From an uncultured Faecalibacterium sp. (GTDB lineage Bacteria; Bacillota; Clostridia; Oscillospirales; Ruminococcaceae): a stretch of DNA of 37,341 nucleotides. Positions 17,697-25,161 of the stretch are shown one piece after another; the first letter of the stretch is position 1; each line of letters begins with the position of its first letter. The position numbers and the translations under genes are program-made. Location of the stretch: positions 1 to 37,341 of the forward strand of contig CALFLK010000006.1 in the NCBI GenBank assembly GCA_937880095.1, written 5' to 3'. Under the pieces are notes generated by a model. The model did no database searches. It was not told where the DNA came from and saw nothing but the letters and a program-made list of their open reading frames with translations.

Positions 17697-17891
17697 ATGA
17701 GAGCACAGTTTATTACCGCAGAAGAAGTACAGCAGATTTTGAGCGTAAGCCGCAGCAAGTCCTATCAGATCATCCGAGATCTGAACAAAGAACTGAAAAG
17801 CATGGGCTATCACACGATTGCCGGCAAATGCCCTATCCAGTTCTTCAAGCAGAAGTTCTATGGCCTGGAAATCGGAGGTGAAAGCGCTTGA
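17697..17891 (+). CDS. Small helix-turn-helix protein, Xis-like, element 1
   Basis: 64 residues. The helix-turn-helix reads FITAEEVQQILSVSRSKSYQ and the protein ends in a KCPIQFFKQKFYG segment shared in form with the element 2 counterpart (IDRKFFHEKFYG). AGGAGG lies upstream of the ATG. The stop overlaps the following ATG (TGATG). Small proteins of this shape next to a tyrosine integrase are usually excision factors; this one is separated from its integrase by the repressor and probably also feeds into the repA operon. Confidence 0.8.
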   Translation: MRAQFITAEEVQQILSVSRSKSYQIIRDLNKELKSMGYHTIAGKCPIQFFKQKFYGLEIGGESA

Positions 17892-17950
17892 TGAGAGAAA
17901 AAGAAAAAACGACCGTCCCAGTTCCATCTGTTGGCGCAGATGGGGAATAG
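17891..17950 (+). pseudogene. Amber-interrupted 5' part of the repA reading frame, element 1
   Basis: An ATG overlapping the Xis stop opens 19 codons (MREKEKTTVPVPSVGADGE) closed by TAG at 17948-17950. The same frame continues without further stop into the RepA-like gene at 18020. The element 2 protein has the matching N-terminus (SSVGADDGQS) with CAG where this has TAG. So either the N-terminal 43 codons are lost here and translation restarts at 18020, or the segment works as a short leader. Confidence 0.7.
17924..17943 (+). other. Conserved hairpin in the first repA codons, element 1
   Basis: CCATCTG (17924-17930) and CAGATGG (17937-17943) pair around loop TTGGCG. Element 2 has the same loop and stem with the outer C-G pair replaced by T-A. 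Confidence 0.65.
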
Positions 17951-18019
17951 TCGCTTTCCTATGTAAGTAATGAAATTATAGCAACTAAAAGCGAAGAAAT
18001 CAATCCTGTAGAGGAAAAC

Positions 18020-19051
18020 ATGGAGGAAATTCTTCGTCAGATGCAAAGAATGGCAGAACCTTCTTATCTGCCGACCATGACCATGAGCCAGCTGTATGAC
18101 ACAGTGTACGAGAGCAGAGTGCCGATCATTGATGGTTTGCTCTATCCGGGCACCTACTTGTTCGTAGGTGCTCCCAAGGTCGGCAAATCATTCCTGATGG
18201 CGCAGATCGCCTATCATGTCAGCACAGGACAAGCACTCTGGAACTATCCTGTCCATGCAGGCACGGTTTTATACCTTGCCTTGGAGGATGACTACAGACG
18301 CTTACAGGAGCGTTTGTCCCGTATGTTCGGAGTAGAGGGTACAGATACCCTCCACTTCGCAACTTGCGCCAAACAGCTCGGTGCAGGGCTTCACGAACAG
18401 CTTAATCGCTTTGTAGCGGAGCATCAGGACACCAGACTGATTATCATTGATACTTTGCAAAAAATCAGGGAAGCTGGCGGTGATAAGTTCAGCTATGCCA
18501 ATGACTATGAGATTATTGGTCAACTGAAACACTTTGCAGACCAGTCAGGCATCGCCCTTCTGTTGGTGCATCATACAAGAAAACAACAGGCTGATGATCG
18601 TTTTGAACGCATTTCTGGAACAAACGGCTTGTTGGGCGCTGCGGATGGTGCGTTCATTCTGGAAAAAGAAAAGCGCACAGGAGATACAGCAGTATTAGAG
18701 GTATCGGGGCGAGATCAACCGGAGCAAAAGCTCATTCTGAAAAAGAATATGGAGCGTTTGATCTGGGAACTGGAACGAGCAGAAACGGAATTATGGAAAG
18801 CACCACCCGATCCTATTTTAGAGAAAGTTGCAGATATGTTATCCGAGGAACATCCAGAGTGGAATGGCAGTCCAACGGAGCTGGCTGAAGTATTGCAGTT
18901 GGATATGAAGCCCAATCTGCTGACAAAGCATCTGAACGTGAACAAGGCAAGGTTATTCAATGAGTACCAGATTGATTACGAGCCTGTACGCACTCATGCA
19001 GGAAGAAAGATCACCTTGAAGCGAGTTTCAGAACAGCGTGACGATGCGTGA
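18020..19051 (+). CDS. RepA-like AAA ATPase (RecA-fold helicase), element 1
   Basis: 343 residues from the ATG at 18020 (AGAGG 5 bases upstream). Walker A GAPKVGKS at 50-57, Walker B LIIIDT at 140-145, sensor-like VHHTRKQ at 183-189: the hexameric helicase RepA/DnaB-type fold. Sequence is parallel to the element 2 protein over its whole length, including the C-terminal LAEVLQ/NLLTKHLNV region that looks like a DNA-binding tail. Its likely role is replication of the excised circle. Iteron-like repeats start within its last codons. Confidence 0.88.
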   Translation: MEEILRQMQRMAEPSYLPTMTMSQLYDTVYESRVPIIDGLLYPGTYLFVGAPKVGKSFLMAQIAYHVSTGQALWNYPVHAGTVLYLALEDDYRRLQERLSRMFGVEGTDTLHFATCAKQLGAGLHEQLNRFVAEHQDTRLIIIDTLQKIREAGGDKFSYANDYEIIGQLKHFADQSGIALLLVHHTRKQQADDRFERISGTNGLLGAADGAFILEKEKRTGDTAVLEVSGRDQPEQKLILKKNMERLIWELERAETELWKAPPDPILEKVADMLSEEHPEWNGSPTELAEVLQLDMKPNLLTKHLNVNKARLFNEYQIDYEPVRTHAGRKITLKRVSEQRDDA

Positions 19052-19120
19052 CGGTTGTGACGATGATTTTGAGAGTGGTGGCGGTGTCTAAAACACCGTC
19101 ACCATCGTCACCACCGACAC
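19038..19120. repeat. Face-to-face 9-bp iterons after repA, element 1 (possible origin)
   Basis: Direct units GTGACGATG (19038-19046), GTGACGGTT (19048-19056), GTGACGATG (19057-19065), then on the opposite strand GTGACGGTG (19094-19102), GTGACGATG (19103-19111) and the weaker GTGTCGGTG (19112-19120). A CGGTGT/ACACCG hairpin lies in the gap. Element 2 has the same array with GCGAC in place of GTGAC. Confidence 0.7.
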
Positions 19121-19139
19121 GGAAAGGAAGGGAACGGAA

Positions 19140-19394
19140 ATGAAGAATGTACAAATTCCCTATGATTTATTTCTGGCATTGCTTCAGTACCATCTGATGA
19201 TGGATGACGATTATGAGGATGAAATCCGTCATGGCTTGGAGCAAAAGCTGGAAGCCATGGTAAGGCACGAATTGTATGCCAAGTACAAGACCGCCCTTAC
19301 CCCAGAAGAACGAGAGGAAGCCCGTCAGCGTTATCTGGATGAGCGTGGCATCCCTCAGAGCTACCGCTGGACTACTTCTCCTTGGGAGCTATGA
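19140..19394 (+). CDS. Small conserved protein downstream of repA, element 1
   Basis: 84 residues, acidic and helical, preceded by GGAAAGGAAGGG. It matches the element 2 protein at 31438 almost position by position over the first 70 residues (KSVQI/KNVQI, YDLF, GLEQKL, MVRHELYAKYKTA), then the two diverge. Such proteins are widespread in Firmicutes mobile elements without a known function. Position right after the iteron array suggests a link to replication or its control. Confidence 0.8.
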   Translation: MKNVQIPYDLFLALLQYHLMMDDDYEDEIRHGLEQKLEAMVRHELYAKYKTALTPEEREEARQRYLDERGIPQSYRWTTSPWEL

Positions 19395-19416
19395 CAGGAG
19401 CGTGGCACGCTCCTGT
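19394..19416 (+). other. Conserved hairpin after the small protein, element 1
   Basis: A 10-bp stem ACAGGAGCGT/ACGCTCCTGT with loop GGC, beginning at the last base of the stop codon. Identical over all 23 bases to element 2, where a T tract follows; here the T tract is missing, so it is probably not an efficient terminator. Confidence 0.75.
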
Positions 19417-19763
19417 TGATGGCAGACAAGGCAAAGCATTGGCTGACACAGACCCCAGCGCATCTCCCGTCTCCGCTGAAAATCCGCAGATTGGAAGCGG
19501 ACAGTCTGAGAGAAATGGATGCAGTTTCTCTCAGACGATGGTCGGTGAATGTTCTGTAGGACAGGCAGCGACCGTGCCGTGTTTCGCAGAACCTGTACAG
19601 GTTGCAAACATGGCATAGGCTCCCGCAGGAGCCGCATATCCCCTCGGAGAGCGCAATGCGCTTTTGATGCGTAGTGTCAAAAGTGCTTTTGCGTTACTTT
19701 TGACAAAAGTAACAAAACCCGCCGCCGAGCGGCGAAAACGAGTTTCGATAAACTACCGCAATT
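19417..19763 (+). other. Gene-free region with oriT-like inverted repeats, element 1
   Basis: About 350 bases without a convincing gene. It holds a perfect 12-bp stem GTCTGAGAGAAA/TTTCTCTCAGAC (19504-19515 with 19525-19536), a 14-base palindrome AACCTGTACAGGTT (19590-19603), a 10-bp inverted repeat GTTACTTTTG/CAAAAGTAAC around one base (19693-19713) and a CGCCG/CGGCG hairpin near 19721-19735. This layout directly upstream of a relaxase gene is what an origin of transfer looks like; the nick site is not identified. Confidence 0.6.
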
Positions 19764-20921
19764 TTGGAGGCGACGCCTATAAAAAGAACAATCAGCGCTA
19801 TGTCCGGTGAGGGTGTGGTTGCTCACAACCGCCGTACCTACTTCGCAGAAAATGTTGACCAGACACGAACTCATCTGAACGTAGAATACTGCTACACACC
19901 GATTGAGGATGCGTACCATCAACTGTTCGATGTAGCTCTGGCAGAGTTTAACGCCAAGCAAAAACGTAAAGACCGTTGCATCGAAAACTACTATGAAAAA
20001 ATCCGTGATGGCAAACAAGAAAAGACTTTTTATGAAGTGATATTCCAAGTGGGCAATAAGGATGATATGGCAGCCGCCGGAAAAAATGGCGAGCTGGCAA
20101 AGGCTATCCTGGACGAGTTCTATCACAGTTTCCTTGAACGAAATCCGCAGCTCCATGTCTACTCAGCTCATCTCCACATGGATGAAGCAACGCCCCATCT
20201 TCACATCGATTTCATTCCGTTCACCACTGGAAGCAAACGAGGACTATCCACCCGTGTTTCTCTGAAACAGGCTCTTGCCGATCAAGGCATTACCGGTGAG
20301 GGACGCTCTCTGACAGAGCGTGATTTATGGGTACAGAAAGAGAAAGAAGCACTCGCAGCAATTATGCTGGAGCATGGCATCGAGTGGGAGCAGAAAGGCG
20401 AACACAAGGAACATCTCAGCGTTCTGGAATTTAAGCGAGAGAAACGAAAAGAGGAAATTGCGGAACTGGAACAGACACTTGAGCGTGTCCAGCAAAAGCA
20501 GGTTTCCGTTCAGGCTGTGGAGCAGATTGAAGCGAAGCCCCTGCCGCTGACCTCTAAGGTGGCAGTAGAGCGTGAGGACTATCAGACGCTGGTGACAGCA
20601 GCACAAAAGTTTGTAGTACAGGAAAAGAAAGAGGGCAAGTTGAAAAAGCTCCTAAAGGAAGCCAAGAAAACCATCGCCGATCTAAAAGCAAAAATAGAGT
20701 CGCTGGTAGCAGAGCTTGCAACGGTAAATGAGGAATTGGCACAGTATAAGTCCGTCCGTGGTCAGCTCCGCACAGCGGATCTGGAGCAAGAAAATGACCG
20801 GCTCCGTAAAAGGCTTCGTACCTATGAGAATGTGATCTCCCGTAACAATCTGTGGTCATATTTTTCAAAGCACAAAGGAAAGGAATCAGAGAAAACCTCA
20901 CAAATGAATAAGGCAATCTGA
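19764..20921 (+). CDS. Mob_Pre/MobV-type relaxase, element 1
   Basis: Up to 385 residues. The catalytic-metal motif HMDEATPHLHID lies at about 138-149, the MOBV signature; the C-terminal half (about 219-330) is a long charged coiled coil. It would nick oriT and lead the strand into a recipient. The start is uncertain: a TTG at 19764 overlaps GGAGG, while homologous proteins begin near KRTISAM, where only ACG/ATA codons stand in frame (19773, 19779); the first ATG is at 19800. A start-codon mutation is possible. Confidence 0.88.
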   Translation: MEATPIKRTISAMSGEGVVAHNRRTYFAENVDQTRTHLNVEYCYTPIEDAYHQLFDVALAEFNAKQKRKDRCIENYYEKIRDGKQEKTFYEVIFQVGNKDDMAAAGKNGELAKAILDEFYHSFLERNPQLHVYSAHLHMDEATPHLHIDFIPFTTGSKRGLSTRVSLKQALADQGITGEGRSLTERDLWVQKEKEALAAIMLEHGIEWEQKGEHKEHLSVLEFKREKRKEEIAELEQTLERVQQKQVSVQAVEQIEAKPLPLTSKVAVEREDYQTLVTAAQKFVVQEKKEGKLKKLLKEAKKTIADLKAKIESLVAELATVNEELAQYKSVRGQLRTADLEQENDRLRKRLRTYENVISRNNLWSYFSKHKGKESEKTSQMNKAI

Positions 20922-20940
20922 ACGATTATCTTTATAACAA

Positions 20941-20975
20941 AAAATCAGCTCTCCATTTCGGAGGGCTGATTTTAT
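20941..20975 (+). terminator. Terminator after the relaxase gene
   Basis: AAAATCAGC plus CTCC pair with GGAG plus GCTGATTTT around ATTTC, with short A and T tracts on both sides. Confidence 0.8.
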
Positions 20976-20987
20976 TGGATATTTATC

Positions 20988-21056
20988 TCGCAATTCCTGT
21001 CGAAATATGTTAGAATTACTTTGTATATCTACTTGCGATAGCATTTCGGCAGGAGG
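20988..21056 (+). promoter_or_regulatory. Interleaved inverted repeats covering the nuclease ribosome site
   Basis: CCTGTCGAAAT (20996-21006) pairs with ATTTCGGCAGG (21043-21053), whose end is part of the AGGAGG ribosome site (21051-21056). A second pair TCGCAA (20988-20993)/TTGCGA (21033-21038) interleaves with it. No strong promoter is visible; TAGAAT at 21011-21016 is a weak -10 candidate. Confidence 0.45.
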
Positions 21057-21063
21057 TAACATT

Positions 21064-23106
21064 ATGCCAAGAATATTTAGAATACACGGCGATAACATCG
21101 TAGAATGTGAGCGTATCGCCAAACTCATATTAGAGGAAACTGATCCGAGATCCGTAGAAATATCGCTGATGTCTCCCTCTACAATAGTCTATAATATATG
21201 TTTTAATTATCTGGGACACCGTTTTGAGTGGCAGTTAGAATTGCTTCCAGGCTTCAACAAGGCGGGCCGCAGAAGATGGGAAGCTAACATTTTTGCTGGT
21301 CTTAAAGACAGCGGTAGTTTCCTTGATGAAACACCAGATGCAATTGTCACTTGTGTTGAAAATGGTTTGGAGACCATTCTTTATGCAATCGAATTCTGTA
21401 GTGCTTTGCAGGCTGGTAATCAGGCATGGCAGCGAAGTGGTCGTGCGTTCTCTACTGGTCGAACAGGATGTCCGTATCTTTATATCGTAGATTTTGTAAA
21501 ATACGAATTGGATGCACGCACTCGTGAGAGAAAAGCCCTTCGCTTTCCGAATCCCGCCGTTCCATATAGCTATATTAGCTTTTCAAGAGAGAGTGATAAC
21601 TTTGTTGCTCAAGTTTATGTCCGTTCAGAGGAATTTGATAAGCAGTTCGATCGCTCTTTGAGAAACTTCGATGAGGATAACTTTGCAGAAGCAGAGCTAT
21701 CTCGATACATCGTTAAGCGAATGTGCGGATTTGATACCGCAGAGGAGGAAGAAGCTATCCTCCAGAAAAATCTTAATGTGGTGTTGTTTTTGGCAAGTAG
21801 TTCTCGTCCAGCTACAAATTTTACGCCCGCACAGTGGCGACGTTTGTATGCCTACCATCAAGGTATCGTTCAGTTTTCATTAGAAAATTCGGGGTTCAAT
21901 TTCCGAAAAACGATTACCACCAAGGGACATCACGGCAATTCTGCCGAATTTCTTGATTTGGTAGAAAGCCTTAGTGTTGGACTGGCATCCAGAGATCTTC
22001 CTTTTGGCATTATTCCAGCCGCAAACAGAAGAAGACTGGCAAACGGAATACGTCGACTGTATCCCACTTATGATACCGCAATCCTTAATAGAATTGCTTC
22101 CGATCATTCGGATTTGATTCTATGTATGATTAAGGGCTTTAAGCCAAGAGGTGACGATAATCGACCTGACAGAGGAATTCTGCCCTTGGCTGCAATGCTT
22201 GCATCAACCGATATTGAAGTAATGACCTATATTTACGGTCCGGTTATTGAACGTAATTTCAATGTACTGCTCACAAATCCAGGACGGCTTGCAGCTTCCA
22301 ATGGCTTCTGGCGAGCTATACTCGCTTTGAGCGATTTTGTTGCTCTTGATGTTCCGGTACTCGCTGGCCATTCTTATGATGAAGAGGTTCTTTTAGATAC
22401 TTCCGCATTAAAAGAACACTATGTCGGACAACTGCCCGATGAAGATGGACTGACACAGGATGATTTTTCCAGTATACCGCAGTCTTTCCATGAAGATGAT
22501 GTAGATACAGGAATCCATTTCCTGTTTTCGCACCTGCTTCACGAAGTTTGCTTTGAGGGGATGTGTAATCCTCCCGGTGGCGATTGGAGCGGACTATCTA
22601 TTCTCCATGACAACTATGAAATACGCTGGTTATCTTTGCCTCGTGTAAGCGAAGAAGTTGATGGAAAGCGTCCTGACCATGTTCTGGAGTTGTTTGGTGC
22701 GTTTGACCGTCCCGTTCTGCTGTCTATTGAGTCAAAGGAGCGATCCTTTGACTTGGAAGCAAATGTTGGAGAAGGGCTTGTAAACTACATTTACAATCTT
22801 ATGAACTATGTTCCGAATGTGGAACGATTGGTCCATCCTCGCCTTGGAGCATGGACACAATCGGAACATCTGGTTGATTTTGATACATTTGAAGTGATTT
22901 CCGCTGCAGCCTATCTTCGAGGATCTGCACAAGCAAATCGTACTGTCTTTGAACGCAGCAACTGTGATATGCTATTCATTATGGAGCCAGTGGAGCATGG
23001 CTGGGAGATTGAAATTGTTACAGCTACCCGTTCTGCCGAAATCTTGAAAGAGTTTATCTGTGAAAAGGTAGCCGAAACTGGATTCAACGACATAACCCTT
23101 TTCTAA
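21064..23106 (+). CDS. Putative restriction endonuclease of the element 1 R-M cluster
   Basis: 680 residues from the ATG at 21064 with AGGAGG 7 bases upstream; the longer frame from 21007 starts inside the leader repeats. I do not recognise the family. Two PD-(D/E)XK-like sites are visible: RPD at 536-538 followed by SIESKERS (Glu556, Lys558), and PD at 91-92 followed by IEFCSALQAGNQAWQRSGRA (Glu110, no Lys at the usual place). The middle part is helical. Function rests on these motifs plus its position tail-to-tail with two DNA methyltransferases and a regulator. It could instead be a different DNA-targeting defence effector. Confidence 0.6.
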   Translation: MPRIFRIHGDNIVECERIAKLILEETDPRSVEISLMSPSTIVYNICFNYLGHRFEWQLELLPGFNKAGRRRWEANIFAGLKDSGSFLDETPDAIVTCVENGLETILYAIEFCSALQAGNQAWQRSGRAFSTGRTGCPYLYIVDFVKYELDARTRERKALRFPNPAVPYSYISFSRESDNFVAQVYVRSEEFDKQFDRSLRNFDEDNFAEAELSRYIVKRMCGFDTAEEEEAILQKNLNVVLFLASSSRPATNFTPAQWRRLYAYHQGIVQFSLENSGFNFRKTITTKGHHGNSAEFLDLVESLSVGLASRDLPFGIIPAANRRRLANGIRRLYPTYDTAILNRIASDHSDLILCMIKGFKPRGDDNRPDRGILPLAAMLASTDIEVMTYIYGPVIERNFNVLLTNPGRLAASNGFWRAILALSDFVALDVPVLAGHSYDEEVLLDTSALKEHYVGQLPDEDGLTQDDFSSIPQSFHEDDVDTGIHFLFSHLLHEVCFEGMCNPPGGDWSGLSILHDNYEIRWLSLPRVSEEVDGKRPDHVLELFGAFDRPVLLSIESKERSFDLEANVGEGLVNYIYNLMNYVPNVERLVHPRLGAWTQSEHLVDFDTFEVISAAAYLRGSAQANRTVFERSNCDMLFIMEPVEHGWEIEIVTATRSAEILKEFICEKVAETGFNDITLF

Positions 23107-23107
23107 A

Positions 23108-23911
23108 TTACCAGCTCAGATACAGGGATTCTAAAACTTGGATACTTTCTTTATCCATGACCTTTTTGAAGCTGGAGTTGCCTGAAGGGATAAATTCATG
23201 GCGCTTGTATAATTCCTTGGGCAACTCAACAGTAAAGTCATCCTCTCCTCTGATACCGTCAAACGAGAGCATATATTTAATTCCTTTGCTATTCAACTGC
23301 TCAAGGTATGCGAGGAAAGCATCAAAGTCAATAGTACCATAATAACGACCCTTCGTATGAAAGTACGGAGGGTCTAAATATATCAGATCCCCCTCTTTGG
23401 CCGTTTCAGTAGTAATTGTGTAGTCTGTGGCAATAAACTCCGCCCCTTGGATATGTTTAGACCAATCCATAATGATTTTTTCTAAGCTGTCAGGGGATAT
23501 GCCTGGACGAGTATGATGTAGCGAGTTGTTAAAATCTCCATTTGAATTGAAGCGGATTAAGCCATTAACGCAAGTTCTGGATAAGAACAGAAGATCTTCA
23601 GGAGAACGGTTTTTGTTGAAATCATCTCTAATTTCGTAATATGTCTGATAACCTTCTGTTTGCAGTCTTGTCCAACGTAACCTATATGCTTCAGATAATT
23701 CGACTGGATTATTTTTAATTTCATTCCATAAATCAATTAGCGGTACACAAATATCTCCGCAAACAGCATCAGGTGGATTTATAGCATAGAGCATTGATCC
23801 ACCACCAATAAACGGCTCATAGTACCTATTGAATCTGTCGGGTAAATACTCTTTTATTTTTGCGGATTGGCTGCGTTTGCTGCCGCTCCACTTAATAACT
23901 GGTTTGAACAT
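23108..23911 (-). CDS. DNA adenine methyltransferase, Dam/DpnM (D12) class
   Basis: 267 residues from the ATG at 23911, which has GGAGG 6 bases upstream within the previous gene; a longer frame to 23944 lacks this. Motifs in order: VIKWSGSKRSQ at 5-15, SAM-binding PFIGGG at 33-38, catalytic DPPYF at 180-184. Class D12 enzymes methylate N6 of adenine, often in GATC-containing sites. Last gene of the methyltransferase operon; its stop is 1 base from the stop of the convergent nuclease gene. Confidence 0.92.
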   Translation of the reverse strand: MFKPVIKWSGSKRSQSAKIKEYLPDRFNRYYEPFIGGGSMLYAINPPDAVCGDICVPLIDLWNEIKNNPVELSEAYRLRWTRLQTEGYQTYYEIRDDFNKNRSPEDLLFLSRTCVNGLIRFNSNGDFNNSLHHTRPGISPDSLEKIIMDWSKHIQGAEFIATDYTITTETAKEGDLIYLDPPYFHTKGRYYGTIDFDAFLAYLEQLNSKGIKYMLSFDGIRGEDDFTVELPKELYKRHEFIPSGNSSFKKVMDKESIQVLESLYLSW

Positions 23912-23912
23912 T

Positions 23913-24143
23913 TTAGTCCTCCGTGGATGTTGTTTCAGTTTCAATCAAAATTTCATGAGGATCTACATTTAGATAGTCACATAAACGGATAAATGCGGCA
24001 GAAAGCGGAGATTTACCATTTATGTATTCATATATTGTAGGCTTGGATACTCCGGCTTTTGTAGCCAATTCGTTGATGGTTTTAATATCCAAATCAATCA
24101 TCTTTTTGCGAAGCTCTTTTTCGTTGAGTATCAAATTCTTCAT
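23913..24143 (-). CDS. XRE-family regulator of the R-M cluster (C-protein-like)
   Basis: 76 residues. Helix-turn-helix TINELATKAGVSKPTIYEYINGKSPLS at about 23-49. Its ATG overlaps the upstream methyltransferase stop by 4 bases (ATGA) and its stop is 1 base before the next ATG, so it is coupled between two methyltransferases. Size and place fit a controller protein that times nuclease expression after establishment; it could equally repress the methyltransferase promoter. Confidence 0.85.
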   Translation of the reverse strand: MKNLILNEKELRKKMIDLDIKTINELATKAGVSKPTIYEYINGKSPLSAAFIRLCDYLNVDPHEILIETETTSTED

Positions 24144-24997
24144 TCGGTTGCCTCGCTTTCAAACAGACTTAAACTGAGCTGGCCCAGCTGATCTTCGTTT
24201 TCCGCAACATGGTTTAGGCGATCAGTTGCAATTTCACAGTAGGAATTATCAAGTTCAATGCCAATGTATTTTCTTCCCGTCATTTTTGCGGCAACACATT
24301 CGCTTCCGGAGCCTGAAAAAGGAGTGAGCATAATATCGCCTTCTCTTGAAGCCAGTTTAATCATTCGCTTAAGAATTCTAATTGGCTTCTGCGTCGGGTG
24401 TTTGCCATACGCAAGCTCGCTCTTTTCTTTATTATTTGATATATCCCATACGGTTCTCATTTGCTTTCCGGGGGTTTTTAGACCATCATAAGAAAAATCG
24501 CCGCTTTTTGAATACTCATAATCAAAATAGTATTCTCTTTTCTTTCCACCTTTATTGCACCACAAAATAGTTTCGTGACTGGCGGTCAATCTTCTTCCCG
24601 CCAAATTCGGGAAAGCATTTCTTTTGTACCATACAACTTCATTGATGATCTCAATTCCAAGCATTTGGCAAATAACATTAATAACACCAATGTTATGATA
24701 TGTACCAAAAATCCACATAGAGCCAGTCGGCTTAAGGATTCTCTTGGCTTCAGCAAGCCAGGCTTTAGTAAATGTCATATAGGACTCAAAAGTAAAATCA
24801 TCCCAATCCTGCATGACTTTGTTCCAGTTGCCGCCCATTCCCTGAAGCTCCACACTATTGTCCCATTTCCATTCTCCGCCCTTAGAAAGGTTATAAGGCG
24901 GATCTGCAATAATCAAATCAATGCATGAGTCAGGCAATTTTTTCATTTCAGATACGCACTCACCATTGATAATAGTATTAATCGGCAATGTATTCAT
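24140..24997 (-). CDS. DNA methyltransferase, N6/N4 beta class (PF01555)
   Basis: 285 residues from the ATG at 24997 with GGAGG 8 bases upstream; an in-frame ATG 42 bases further out lies in the promoter region. Catalytic DPPYNL at 32-37 comes before SAM-binding FSGSGS at 227-232, the beta-class order. SHETILWCNKG is typical of this family. With a D12-class enzyme in one operon the layout recalls DpnM/DpnA, where the second enzyme also protects single-stranded DNA, but no DpnII-type nuclease is next to it. Two enzymes could also each modify one strand of an asymmetric site. Confidence 0.92.
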   Translation of the reverse strand: MNTLPINTIINGECVSEMKKLPDSCIDLIIADPPYNLSKGGEWKWDNSVELQGMGGNWNKVMQDWDDFTFESYMTFTKAWLAEAKRILKPTGSMWIFGTYHNIGVINVICQMLGIEIINEVVWYKRNAFPNLAGRRLTASHETILWCNKGGKKREYYFDYEYSKSGDFSYDGLKTPGKQMRTVWDISNNKEKSELAYGKHPTQKPIRILKRMIKLASREGDIMLTPFSGSGSECVAAKMTGRKYIGIELDNSYCEIATDRLNHVAENEDQLGQLSLSLFESEATE

Positions 24998-25020
24998 ATA
25001 CAATTCCTCCTTACCTGATA

Positions 25021-25049
25021 AATATAGCACACCATGCAAACAAAGTCAA
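25021..25049 (-). promoter_or_regulatory. Promoter of the methyltransferase operon
   Basis: Minus strand TTGACT (25049-25044), 17 bases, TATATT (25026-25021), just upstream of the GGAGG. Confidence 0.78.
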
Positions 25050-25161
25050 TATATCTTAACTAAAAGTAAAAATAATTTAACCGCAATAAAGATGTCTCTA
25101 TGAAAAAGCAGAAATTTGTTGTATAATATATATAATCATTCTGATGAGAGGAGGGGCAAAT

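Noticed and set aside
19382..19618. A 78-codon open frame after the small conserved protein.
   Set aside because: It overlaps the conserved hairpin and the perfect inverted repeats of the oriT-like region, lacks a ribosome site and resembles no protein family.
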